NCBI GenBank assembly: GCA_003152275.1
Contig: PLZU01000098.1
Span: 1 to 35,136, forward strand
Length of the DNA: 35,136 nucleotides
Reading direction: 5' to 3'
Origin: Actinomycetota bacterium
Lineage (GTDB): Bacteria > Actinomycetota > Thermoleophilia > Gaiellales > Gaiellaceae
Shown here: in pieces, positions 5,692-14,700 of the stretch
How positions within the stretch are numbered: the first letter of the stretch is position 1
How the letters are laid out: each line of letters starts with the position of its first letter
Position numbers and translations under genes: made by a program
Notes under the pieces: generated by a model
Database searches by the model: none
Told to the model about the DNA's origin: nothing
Seen by the model: the letters and a program-made list of their open reading frames with translations, nothing else

Positions 5692-8600
5692 ATGAGCACA
5701 CGTCACTGGCGACTGAGGCTGGTCCTGCTCGGAGTTGCAGGCGTCTTGGCGATCGGACTCACGTCTGCGCAGGCGTCCGTCGACTCGCACACGAGAGCTG
5801 CGGACAAGCCAATCGCACACGACCTGCCTGCAGCCGTCGCGCAGGGGATGGCACTCGGCCGCGGTCACCACGACGGGAACGCCGTCTTTCGCGTCAACCT
5901 CGGACTCAGCGTCCGTGATTCGGCCGGGCTCGACGCGCTGATCCAAGCGGCGAGCACGCCGGGAAACCCGCAGTACGGGCATTTCCTGACGAACGCGCAG
6001 TACATGGCCTCATACGCGCCCACGGACGCAGACGTTGCGGCGGCCAGCGCATGGCTGAAGAGCCAGGGCCTTCCTGTGCTGAGCGTTTCGCCCGACAACC
6101 TCCTCGTCCGCACCGAGGGCAGGGTGCGTCAGCTCGAGCGAGCGTTCGGCGTCACGATCAACGACTACACCGCCAACGGGCGCGCGTTCCACTCGAATGA
6201 CCGCGACCCGACGGTTCCAGCCGGCCTGACTGTGAATTGGGTGAGCGGCCTGTCGAACTACGACGTCTTCAAGCCGGCCGTCACCTGTACGTCGCCTCCC
6301 TCAACGGGGTGCAGCCTCGACGGCGGCGACCTGCGAGGCGGATATGACGTTGTCGGGGACGGCAAGGGCCAGACGATCGGCTTCACCTTGTGGGGCGACG
6401 AGCTGCCGCAGAGTGACTTCACGGGCTACGCCAACGCAACCAACACGACGCCGATCACGATCGGGCAGTCCGGCGATGACGGTCTCAACTACGTCCAGAT
6501 CGACGGCCCTGCCAGCGAGACGGACACAGACGCCGAGGTCGCACTCGACACCCAGAACGCGCACGGCATCGCGCCGGGAGTCCACGAGACCTACTTCCTC
6601 GGCAAGGACAACACGAACCCAACGCTCGAGGACGTGCTGAACGCCGCTGCCAACTCGAGCATCTCGATCATCTCCAACAGTTGGGGTGCGCAGGGAAACC
6701 CGTGCCCGATCGATGGCGGCATGGAGAGTGCGCTGCAGCATGGGATGTCGACCGGTAAGACGTTCTACTTCGCGAGCGGCGACTTCGGCGCCTCGGGAGG
6801 CTGCTCGTCCCCGGCCGTCAGCCAGTACGTGGTCGCGGTCGGCGGCACCGCGCTGAACATCACCACTCCGGCGGACACGTACAACTCCGAGTCCGCGGTA
6901 CAGAACGGCGGCGGCTGCTCGGACAGCGAGACGCGGCCGTCCTGGCAGACCGGGATCGGTTCGGCATTCGTGTGGGGCTCGTCCACCGCGTGCACTGGCC
7001 GCGCCGAGCCCGATGTGGCAGCGATCACCGGATTCTGCAAAGACGGCTCGAATTGCGGTCCCGGGACGTTCGTCTTCTTCGACGGCGCTGCATCGTGCTG
7101 CTTCGGAGGCACGAGCCTCGCGACGCCGGTCTGGGCGGCCGCGTCCGTGGTCTGGAACAACCACAACGCGGCGACAGGGCGACCCGGGATTGGTTTCTCG
7201 GCGCCGCTGATCTACGCGCTCGCAAACGACCCGACGACGTACGCGAACGACTTCCACGACGTCACCACCGGGAGCAACGGGTTCGCCGCAACTACCGGTT
7301 GGGATGAGGCGACCGGCTGGGGGTCGGCGGACTTCAACAAGCTCGCGAACAACGTCGCGGACGTGACGTACACCGGACCGACGACGGTGACCAAGGGAGA
7401 CACGATCACGCTCTCCGCCACGCTGCTTGATCACAACGCGAGTACGACGCTCGCCACTGCAGCGCTCGGGACGTTGCAGGTCTCGCTCACTGCCGCCGGC
7501 TCGTTCTGCGACGCGAACGTCGATTCGAGCGGGCACGCCTCGTGCAACGTCAAGATCACCGACGACCCCGGGGTCTACAAGGCGATCGCCGCCTATGCCG
7601 GTGATGCCGCGTACGTCGGCGGTTCCCAGACGGTGGACTTCACCGTGCTGCACATCCCGACGAAGATCACCTACTCCGGAGATACGAGCGGTGACTACAA
7701 CGATCCGGTGACGCTGTCGGCGAAGCTCACGGACGACGGCAGCCTGACCTCGTTCTCGCACGGACATCCGATTCCAAACGAGACGCTCACGTTCACCCTC
7801 GGCGTGGAAAGCTGCTCGGCGGTCACGAACGGCAGTGGCGACGCTTCCTGCTCGGTCACGCCGCTCGACAATCCCGGCCCGTATTCCGTGGTCGTGAGCT
7901 TCGGCGGTGATGAGCCGGTCTACGAGCCATCAACCTCGGGCACGCCGTTCACGCTGAAACAGGAGGAGAGCAAGCTCGTCTACACGGGCTCGCTGACCTC
8001 CGATTACCACGACACGGCGACGGCTTCGGCGACGCTGACCGATCCGGACGGCGGCGCACCGATCGCCGGCCAGACGATCACGTTCACACTCGGCGTCGGC
8101 GATACCTGTAACGCCCCGACGAACGGGTCAGGCGACGCATCGTGCTCGATCACGCCGACCCAGACGGGGACGCAGAGCATGGTGGCTTCGTTTGCCGGTG
8201 ACGTGGACTATGTGCCGAGTAGCGACACGCAGTCCTTCACGATCACGCCGGAAGAAACGACCATGAGCTACACCGGCCCGATCGTGATCCTCGCCGGCTC
8301 CGGCGGGGCGACGCTGACTGCGAAGCTGGTCGAGGACGGCGCAAACGACAATGACGGCGACGGCGGCTCACCGGGCCCCGTCCCCGCCGAGGCCGTGACG
8401 CTCTCGCTCGGCAGCCAAAGCTGCACCGGAAAGACCACGGCTGCCGGCAACGTCACGTGCACGATCCCGTCCGTATCCGTGCCGCTCGGACCCGAGACAG
8501 TTGGCGCCGCCTTTGCAGGCGATGCCTTCTACAAGGCGTCGAGTGACAGCACGACGGCGATCGTGTTCGCCTTCCCGAGCCGTGGCGCGTTCACGCTCGG

Positions 8601-8970
8601 GAACGTCACCGCCGCTACCGCGGGGAGCTCCGTCGTCACGTGGTGGGCCGACACGTGGTCGCTGCTCAACGTCTTGAGCGGCGGAACGGCGCCGTCGTCG
8701 TTCAAGGGCTTCGCCGAGGCGATCACGCTGCCCACGACGAGCCCGCCGACGATGTGCGGCAGCACGTGGACGACCTCGGGCGGCAACAGTCCGCCGCCGA
8801 CGAGCGGCGTCCCGTCCTACATGGGCGTCGTCGTTACCAGCTCCGTGAAGAAGAGCGGAAGCGCGATCTCGGGCAACTCCGTCCACATCGTCGTCGTGAA
8901 GGTGGCGCCCGGCTACTCGCCGAGCCCGTCTAACCACGGCACAGGGACGATCGTCGCGACGTTCTGCTAG
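5692..8970 (+). CDS. Secreted sedolisin (S53, pro-kumamolisin type) protease with C-terminal Ig-like repeats
   Basis: A 1092-aa secreted serine-carboxyl peptidase. The signal peptide is at ~1-30. The activation pro-domain is at ~45-200, with the typical NPQYGHFLT, APTDADV and NLLVRTEGRVRQLERAFGV blocks. The catalytic domain follows to ~555: Glu282 and Asp286 in DAEVALD, oxyanion Asp364 in SGDFG, and nucleophile Ser475 in GGTSLATP. The calcium-site tail is DVTTGSNGF...GWDEATGWGS. Residues ~556-960 hold about four Ig-like (Big_3-type) repeats, each starting like VTYTGP or ITYSGD and carrying a Cys pair. A unique ~130-residue C-terminal domain follows. The family works at acid pH and self-activates. 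It has its own promoter and a 16-bp terminator. Confidence 0.93.
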   Translation: MSTRHWRLRLVLLGVAGVLAIGLTSAQASVDSHTRAADKPIAHDLPAAVAQGMALGRGHHDGNAVFRVNLGLSVRDSAGLDALIQAASTPGNPQYGHFLTNAQYMASYAPTDADVAAASAWLKSQGLPVLSVSPDNLLVRTEGRVRQLERAFGVTINDYTANGRAFHSNDRDPTVPAGLTVNWVSGLSNYDVFKPAVTCTSPPSTGCSLDGGDLRGGYDVVGDGKGQTIGFTLWGDELPQSDFTGYANATNTTPITIGQSGDDGLNYVQIDGPASETDTDAEVALDTQNAHGIAPGVHETYFLGKDNTNPTLEDVLNAAANSSISIISNSWGAQGNPCPIDGGMESALQHGMSTGKTFYFASGDFGASGGCSSPAVSQYVVAVGGTALNITTPADTYNSESAVQNGGGCSDSETRPSWQTGIGSAFVWGSSTACTGRAEPDVAAITGFCKDGSNCGPGTFVFFDGAASCCFGGTSLATPVWAAASVVWNNHNAATGRPGIGFSAPLIYALANDPTTYANDFHDVTTGSNGFAATTGWDEATGWGSADFNKLANNVADVTYTGPTTVTKGDTITLSATLLDHNASTTLATAALGTLQVSLTAAGSFCDANVDSSGHASCNVKITDDPGVYKAIAAYAGDAAYVGGSQTVDFTVLHIPTKITYSGDTSGDYNDPVTLSAKLTDDGSLTSFSHGHPIPNETLTFTLGVESCSAVTNGSGDASCSVTPLDNPGPYSVVVSFGGDEPVYEPSTSGTPFTLKQEESKLVYTGSLTSDYHDTATASATLTDPDGGAPIAGQTITFTLGVGDTCNAPTNGSGDASCSITPTQTGTQSMVASFAGDVDYVPSSDTQSFTITPEETTMSYTGPIVILAGSGGATLTAKLVEDGANDNDGDGGSPGPVPAEAVTLSLGSQSCTGKTTAAGNVTCTIPSVSVPLGPETVGAAFAGDAFYKASSDSTTAIVFAFPSRGAFTLGNVTAATAGSSVVTWWADTWSLLNVLSGGTAPSSFKGFAEAITLPTTSPPTMCGSTWTTSGGNSPPPTSGVPSYMGVVVTSSVKKSGSAISGNSVHIVVVKVAPGYSPSPSNHGTGTIVATFC

Positions 8971-8976
8971 CTCGAC

Positions 8977-9012
8977 CGAGCGGAGGGGCGCCCCACGGCG
9001 CCTCTCCGCTCG
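8977..9012. terminator. Strong 16-bp hairpin, bidirectional terminator
   Basis: Left arm CGAGCGGAGGGGCGCC (8977-8992), tetraloop CCAC, right arm GGCGCCTCTCCGCTCG (8997-9012), with one G:T wobble. It lies between the convergent ends of the sedolisin and MshEN genes, as a terminator shared by both strands would. There is no T-run. Confidence 0.75.
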
Positions 9013-9020
9013 ACCTGGAT

Positions 9021-9737
9021 TCAGCCCCGGTTGCCTGACAGCTCGTTGACGCCTCGCCACGCGAGCCTGATGTCCGAAAGCTCGGCGACGGCGACCGCGA
9101 TTTTCGGCAGATATCGGCCCACGGCGGAGAGCGCCTGCGGATCCGTTGGATCCGCGAATGCCACCTGTACGCGGTCGTCCATTGCCCGCACGGGAATCGC
9201 GGCAGCTTTTGCGCCTACTTCGGGAGGGAGCGACCGGGCTATGGCCGCGTTGACGCCGACTCGCATGACGCTGATGTAGGGAATCGCCAGCTGCTGGGAA
9301 AGGGTTCGGGCGAGCTCGTCCTCGAAGATCAGGCGTTCGCGCAGGAGGACGACCCCGAGCAGATCACTCGTTGCTCGCGATTCGGTCAGCGCCATCGCGA
9401 GCTGTTCCTCGGTGATGTAGCCCCTCACGACGAGCAGCTCACCGAGCCGCGGCGGCCCAGATCCGGCGGGAGGCGGGACCAAGAGCTGCGGTTGCTCGCG
9501 GACCTGCTCGAAGTTGAGCGCCGTCCCGTTGATTCTCGCCCAGCCGGAGATGTACTCCTCGATCTCGCCTGGCAGCTCGCCGGCCTTCAGCTCGACGAGG
9601 GTCGGGCTCTCGACCTCGGCTACGAGCCCGAGCCGTCGGAAGTAGTCACGCAACGAGAACACGAGGTCCGCGCGGTGGGGAACCTCGATGCGCCAACGCT
9701 GGCTGGCCGGGACTGCCGTCGCGGTCGAGTCGTTCAC
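9021..9737 (-). CDS. Stand-alone MshEN (T2SS/PilB N-domain) protein, putative c-di-GMP binder
   Basis: A 238-aa soluble protein. Residues ~20-90 form an unrecognised alpha/beta segment. Residues ~97-230 match the MshEN/T2SSE_N domain of type II secretion and pilus ATPases, with two tandem motif copies: RLGELLVVRGYITEEQL (97-113) and LLGVVLLRERLIFEDEL (126-142), followed by LSQQLAIPYISV. In MshE-type domains this double motif binds cyclic di-GMP. Here the ATPase domain is absent, so the protein may be a free second-messenger sensor or adaptor. The second copy has LLG instead of RLG, so binding needs testing. GTG 9737 follows AGGAGC by about five bases. The gene is divergent from the small gene at 9883. 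Confidence 0.75.
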   Translation of the reverse strand: MNDSTATAVPASQRWRIEVPHRADLVFSLRDYFRRLGLVAEVESPTLVELKAGELPGEIEEYISGWARINGTALNFEQVREQPQLLVPPPAGSGPPRLGELLVVRGYITEEQLAMALTESRATSDLLGVVLLRERLIFEDELARTLSQQLAIPYISVMRVGVNAAIARSLPPEVGAKAAAIPVRAMDDRVQVAFADPTDPQALSAVGRYLPKIAVAVAELSDIRLAWRGVNELSGNRG

Positions 9738-9817
9738 GGTTGCTCCTTGATCCGCAGTGGACTGGCGAGAAATGCCAGGCGTCTGCCAACTATCGGTGTT
9801 TTTCGCCGGTTTGTTAA

Positions 9818-9866
9818 CCCCATTTCCGGTGGGGCGCTTTCTGGGGGCCGATTCCCCATCTTGGGG
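9818..9866. repeat. Two CCCCA...TGGGG hairpins in a divergent leader
   Basis: Hairpin A is CCCCA (9818-9822)/TGGGG (9830-9834). Hairpin B is CCCCA (9854-9858), loop TCT, TGGGG (9862-9866), with B touching the GGGGGAGG ribosome-binding region of the 9883 gene. They might be paired operator or RNA control elements. No known riboswitch is recognised. Confidence 0.35.
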
Positions 9867-9882
9867 GAGGCAGGAACGGCCC

Positions 9883-10284
9883 GTGGCAACGATGACAAGA
9901 GGCATGGGCGATTTCTCGAGGCAGAACGCTGACGCGCTCGAACGCTTGCTCGAGTCCCGGCGCCGTGACCTCCACGGCGTCGACCAGGATGTTCGCCAGC
10001 GGCGCGAGTTCGCCATGGCGGCGATCGAGGGCTATACCGCCCTCTTGCGGGAGCCCATCGTGCCGGCGCCAAGCCGGAGGCTCATCCGCTACTGCTTCAA
10101 GCTCGTCTTCCCGGACGGACGCTGGAGCATCGACGAGAAACAACTCCCCGCTGCGCCGCAGGAGGGTGACGTCCTCGATTTCGCCGGCTACGGCGACTGG
10201 CGCATTCAGTGCTCACAGCGGGTCGACGTGAAGCCGGCCGGTAAGGCGCCGCGCGAGTTCTTCGTCTGCGCCCCCGCCGTCTAG
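9883..10284 (+). CDS. Hypothetical 133-aa protein
   Basis: Starts examined are GTG 9883 (AGGAA seven bases upstream, chosen), ATG 9892 and ATG 9904. The N-terminal half is a charged helix (ADALERLLESRRRDLHGVDQDVRQRREFAMAA). The C-terminal half looks beta-rich, with SRRLIRYCFKLVFPDGRW, EGDVLDFAGYGDWRI and a final FFVCAPAV. I recognise no family. It has no signal peptide or membrane helix, so it is probably cytoplasmic. It shares a 145-base divergent region with the MshEN gene, so a regulatory or functional link is possible but unproven. Confidence 0.65.
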   Translation: MATMTRGMGDFSRQNADALERLLESRRRDLHGVDQDVRQRREFAMAAIEGYTALLREPIVPAPSRRLIRYCFKLVFPDGRWSIDEKQLPAAPQEGDVLDFAGYGDWRIQCSQRVDVKPAGKAPREFFVCAPAV

Positions 10285-10299
10285 CCTCGCGTAACACTT

Positions 10300-10321
10300 C
10301 GGTCAGTCGGCACACTGACCG
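10300..10321. promoter_or_regulatory. Palindromic site immediately before msrA start
   Basis: Perfect 8-bp arms CGGTCAGT (10300-10307) and ACTGACCG (10314-10321) with a six-base centre, ending two bases before the msrA ATG. No Shine-Dalgarno is visible. A -10-like TAACAC (10292-10297) just upstream would start the transcript inside the palindrome. It could be an operator; termination of the upstream gene is the alternative, but no T-run follows. Confidence 0.5.
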
Positions 10322-10323
10322 AC

Positions 10324-10980
10324 ATGTTCCTCTTCTCGAAACCCAGCACGATGGTCACGGCCGACGAGGCGCTGCCCGGCCGCGACGAGACCATGCCCGT
10401 CCCTGCAGCGCACGAAGTGCTCGGCAACCCGGTCGCGCCGCCCTTCCCCGACGGCCTGGAGCAGGCCATCGTCGGCCTGGGCTGCTTCTGGGGTGCCGAG
10501 CGCGTCTTCTGGCAGGCTCCCGGCGTGTACACGACCGCGGCCGGGTACGCCGGTGGCTTCACGGCGAACCCGACGTACGAGGAGGTCTGCTCCGGACGCA
10601 CCGGTCACACCGAGGCCGTCCTCGTCGTCTTCGACCCGCAGCAGACGAGCTACGACGAGATCCTGCGCCTGTTCTGGGAAAGCCACGACCCGACCCAGGG
10701 CATGCGCCAGGGCAACGACCAAGGCACCCAGTACCGCTCCGCGATCTACACGGTCGACGAGGCGCAACGCGCGGCGGCCGACGCGTCTCGCGAGCGCTTC
10801 CAGCACGAGCTGGCGCAGGCCGGCTACGGCGAGATCTCGACCGAGATCGCCGAGGCTGGGCCGTTCTACTACGCCGAGCCGTACCACCAGCAGTACCTCG
10901 CGAAGAACCCCAACGGCTACTGCGGGCTCGGCGGCACCGGCGTCGCCTGCCCCGTTGGGCTCACTTCGAAGACCGCGTAA
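10324..10980 (+). CDS. msrA: Peptide methionine-S-sulfoxide reductase MsrA
   Basis: A 218-aa cytoplasmic repair enzyme that reduces methionine-S-sulfoxide in proteins, using thioredoxin. The catalytic motif GCFWGAE carries Cys54, the conserved YAGG, GRTGHTE and YRSAIY blocks follow, and the C-terminal cysteines Cys200 and Cys209 ([12 protein letters not shown]) can act as recycling residues. The ~45-residue N-terminal extension with [14 protein letters not shown] is typical of the longer actinobacterial/proteobacterial MsrA. The ATG lies directly after a palindrome with no Shine-Dalgarno. It is convergent with the SDR at 10986, five bases away. Confidence 0.95.
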   Translation: MFLFSKPSTMVTADEALPGRDETMPVPAAHEVLGNPVAPPFPDGLEQAIVGLGCFWGAERVFWQAPGVYTTAAGYAGGFTANPTYEEVCSGRTGHTEAVLVVFDPQQTSYDEILRLFWESHDPTQGMRQGNDQGTQYRSAIYTVDEAQRAAADASRERFQHELAQAGYGEISTEIAEAGPFYYAEPYHQQYLAKNPNGYCGLGGTGVACPVGLTSKTA

Positions 10981-10985
10981 TCGGT

Positions 10986-11717
10986 TCAGGCGGTCTCGCC
11001 GCCGTCGATCGAGATCACCGCGCCCGTGAAGTACGCGCCCTCGTCGCTCGCGAGGAACGCATAGAGCGCGGCGATCTCGTCGGGGCGCGCGTGGCGCCCG
11101 AGCGGGATCGTCGCGTTCACCTGCTCGAGCATCTCCGGTGTGTATTCCGCCTTCTGCATGGGCGTCAGCACGTAGCCGGGACAGACGGCGTTCACGCGCA
11201 CGGCGGGTGCGAGCTCGCGCGCCATCGTGCGCGCGAGCAAAATCACGCCTGCCTTCGACGCGTTGTAGTCGGCGTAGTACTCGTGGCCGGTGAGGCCGTT
11301 CGTCGACGCCGTCATGAGGATGACGCCGCCACCGGCGGCGACCATTCGCCGGGCGGCCTGCTGCGCGCAGTGGAAGACGCCGGTGAGGTTGACGTCGAGC
11401 ACGCGCTGCCAGTCGGTCGCCTCGATCTCGAGGAACGGTTTGCGGATCGAGATGCCGGCGTTCGCGACGAGCACGTCGACGCCGCCGAGCAGCTGGTCAA
11501 TCCTCGCGAACGCGTCTGCGACAGCCGCGGCGTCGGCGACGTTGCAGAGCAGTGCATCGATACCGGGAATCCGCTCTGCGGCGGTGGCGACCTCGTCCTC
11601 GCCGACGGCAAGCGCTGCGACGCGAGCGCCCTCGTCCAGGAAGCGACGGCTCGTCGCCTCGCCGATGCCGCTCGTACCGCCCGTGACGACGACTCGCTTT
11701 CCCGTCAGCCCCTCCAC
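10986..11717 (-). CDS. Short-chain dehydrogenase/reductase (SDR)
   Basis: A 243-aa classical SDR. The cofactor motif TGGTSGIG is at 12-19, NAG at 86-88, and the catalytic Ser138, Tyr151 and Lys155 lie in TAS and YADYNASK. The C-terminal SIDGGETA is the usual end. GTG 11717 is chosen because homology begins at once (GLTGKRVVVTGG), and a TAGATT -10 box lies eight bases before it (11726-11731) without any Shine-Dalgarno, which fits a leaderless transcript. The open frame upstream is non-coding in character. The substrate cannot be deduced; neighbours (MsrA, cyclase) give no pathway clue. Confidence 0.88.
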   Translation of the reverse strand: MEGLTGKRVVVTGGTSGIGEATSRRFLDEGARVAALAVGEDEVATAAERIPGIDALLCNVADAAAVADAFARIDQLLGGVDVLVANAGISIRKPFLEIEATDWQRVLDVNLTGVFHCAQQAARRMVAAGGGVILMTASTNGLTGHEYYADYNASKAGVILLARTMARELAPAVRVNAVCPGYVLTPMQKAEYTPEMLEQVNATIPLGRHARPDEIAALYAFLASDEGAYFTGAVISIDGGETA

Positions 11718-11751
11718 GCGGCGACAATCTACTCGCGCATTTCGCCTCCAG

Positions 11752-14700
11752 CTAGGGCAGCGGTGGCTCAGGAACGGCGACGACGCCAAGTCGCTCAAGC
11801 GCCTGCCCCGCCTCCACCGCGACGCTCGGATCGCGGGCGATGCCCGTGTCTGCGAGCGCCTTCAGCGTCAATGCGAGTTCAAAGTCGAGGTTCAACGAGC
11901 GAGCGAGCTCCGCGCTCGCTTCCAGATGCACCTTGGCGTCGTCTTTGCGGCGCGCTTGCACGAGCGCGTAGCCCATCGAACGCTCGAGGGAGACGCGAGG
12001 TGCCTCTCCGCCGGGAACCGCCGCTGCACGCTCGAGGGCCTCGGTGCAGATCTCGAGTGCTTCCTGATAGCGGCCCGCGAGAACGAGGCACTCGGCTTCC
12101 CGCGCCTGCGCGTCGAGCTCGAACGCCGCGGCGCCGATCTCGGCGAAGCCCTGTCTCGCCTCTGCGAGGAGGCGGAGCCCGACGTCGAACCGTCCTCCGC
12201 GTGCTTCGGCGCGGCCGAGGTTGCTCGTGGCGAGCTGCGCCCCGATCGGATAACGGCCGGCGCTCCAGATCCTCTGCGCCTCGGCCAGCAACTCGACGGC
12301 GTCGCCGAGCCTCCCCTGATCGGACAGGATCTCGGCGACGTTGTTGCTCGCCCGCGCGGTGCTGATGACGTCGCCGGCGCGCCGACTGACCTCGCCGCTT
12401 TCGCGGTAGAACTCGAGCGCCTCCGTCCAACGCCCCTCGAAGTACGCGCCGACGCCGAGGTTGTTGAGCACGCTCGCCTGCCCGACGAGGTCGCCCGTCT
12501 CCCGGTAGATCGGCAGCGCGCGCTGCCGGTACTTCTCGTTCGGCTGACCAAGGTTCGTGCAGATGAGATCGAGGAGGTAGTACGCGTGGGCGAGGCTCTT
12601 GCGAGCGTTGCTCGCCTCCGCGTGCTTGGCTGCGAGCTCGGCCCACGTCTTCGCCTCGTCGAACCGGCCCTGTCGCTGGCGTACGCCCGCAGTTGCGAGC
12701 TCGACCTCGATCCTGACCTCGACCGCGTCCTCGTCGTCGTCGGAGAGAACCGTCAGCGCGTGGGCATAGCGCTCGATCGCCTCGTCGTATTCGCCCATGC
12801 GCTCTTGCACGACGCCCGACTTCCAGAGCACGCGTGCGCGTGGGGATGCCTCCTCGGTCAGCGCCAGGGCTTCGATGTACGCGGCACCTGCGCGCTCGTA
12901 GCTCGCGAAGATCTCGCAGACGTCGCCGAGCGACTCCCAGACCGCGGCGCGCTCATGCGGCGCCAGCTCGGGCAGGTGTTGTGCCGCGGCAAGCGCACGT
13001 TCGAAGAGCTCCGCGGCGACGACGTTCGCGAGCGTCTGCTCCGCGCGCCGGCCGGCGAGCACGGAATAGCGCCACGCTTTGTCGAAGACGTCCGCCTCGA
13101 AGAAATGGAGAGAGAGGAGCGAGGCACTTTCGTCTGCCGTGTCGCCGGCACGGCGCTCGAGCGCAGTGGCGACGCGATCGTGCAGTTCCCGACGGCGGCG
13201 GAGCGATAGCCCTTCGTACGCAGTCGTACGGAAGAGGTCGTGCTTGAATGAAAGACGCGTGGCGCCTTCCCACGAGACGAACTCCTTCAGCCGCTCCCAA
13301 CGCTCGTGGGCCGCGACGTCGTTGACGTCGCCGCCGAGCACCTCGTCGAGCACGTCGAGCTCGAACGAAGCGCCGATCACTGCCGCATAGCGGAGGAGCT
13401 GGCGATCTGGCGGCTCGAGCGTGTCGATCCGCGCCGTCATCAGCGTCTCGACCGTCTGTGGCAGTGCGTCGACGCCTCCGTCCTCTTTCGCTGCGGCGAC
13501 GAGCTCCCGTACGAAGAGCGGATTGCCGCCGGCGCGGTCTCCCACGGCCGCGAGCTCCTGCTCGGTCAGCGGGGACGCACCCGCGGCGGCGAGCGCGAGG
13601 GCGGCCGCTGCTTCCCGCGGCAGCGGCTCGAGCTCGAGCAGGACGCCGTGCTCGTCGGAGACGAACGACGGCCCCTCTCGCCTGCGTGTGACCGCGAAGA
13701 GCCACGGTACGGGTCCGGCTGCGCGCGTGAGATGTCGAAGGAGGTACGCGGATGCGTCGTCGAGCCAGTGCACGTCCTCGACGACGATGAGGCTCGGCAT
13801 CATCAGTACGCGCTGAAGGAACTGTTCAACCGCTTCGTGCAGCTTTCCGTGGACGAAGCTCGCGTCGAGCCGGTCGACCTCGGGCGTCGCCGGCACGGTC
13901 GCGTCGAACGGGATCGCGAGGAGCGGCAACCACGGCGCGAGGTCGGGGGTGATCGCCTCGATCCACGGCTGCAGTTGCTCGCCTGCCTCGGTCGAGTTCA
14001 TCTCTGCGGTGATGCCGGCCAGAGGGCGCAGGAGACCGTGCAGTGCGCCGTACGGAGTGGACGCTCCATAGGGGTCGCAGTTCGCGACGAGCTGCTGGAA
14101 GCCGATCGCACGAACTTTCAGCTCCTCGAGGAGCCGCGACTTGCCGATGCCGGGCTCGCCGACGACCTCGACCAGTTGGCTCTGGCGTCGCCTGGCGGAC
14201 TCGAGTGCTGCCGCGAACGCTGCGAGCTCCGCATCGCGGCCGACGAGGGGCAGCTCGTGCGCGCGCTCATCCTTGACGCCGACGGCCTCACCGACGCTGT
14301 AGGCCGTAACTGCTCGCTCCTTACCCTTGACGAGGAGTGGCTTCGACTGCGTGGCGTAGCGCGTCGTCGAAGCGTCGAGGACGGTCGCCGTTGCCAGGAC
14401 CTCGCCGACCGTCGCGCGTGCGGTCAGACGCGCGGCGAGATTCACGGTGTCGCCGGTTACCGCGTAGGTGCGGCGTGTCGCGGCGCCAACATCGCCGGCG
14501 AAAGCCAGTCCTGCGTTCGCGCCGGCGCGTACGTCGAGCCCGACCTCCGCGGCCGTGACTTGCCGCAGGGCGTGCAGCATTGCGCTCTCGTCGTCGCCGG
14601 TCGACGATGGCGCTCCTGCGGTGAGGTAGAGCTTGCCGCCATCGACGTCGATGTCCGACTCGAGCCAGGTCAGTCCGAGCTCGTCGGCGGCTGAGCCCGT

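Noticed and set aside
4817-5701. 294-aa version of the small minus-strand protein
   Set aside because: Only the last 66 residues look protein-like and have a ribosome-binding site at GTG 5017; the rest overlaps the SSI-like gene in antisense.
6301-7767. 488-aa minus-strand frame opposite the sedolisin
   Set aside because: It has Arg/Val-rich shadow composition and lies opposite a gene with intact catalytic motifs.
11290-13209. 639-aa plus-strand frame opposite the SDR and cyclase genes
   Set aside because: It crosses two real minus-strand genes and has no recognisable domain; it is a typical GC-rich antisense frame.
13306-14694. 462-aa plus-strand frame opposite the cyclase/ATPase gene
   Set aside because: The Walker and cyclase motifs are on the minus strand; this frame shows only shadow composition.
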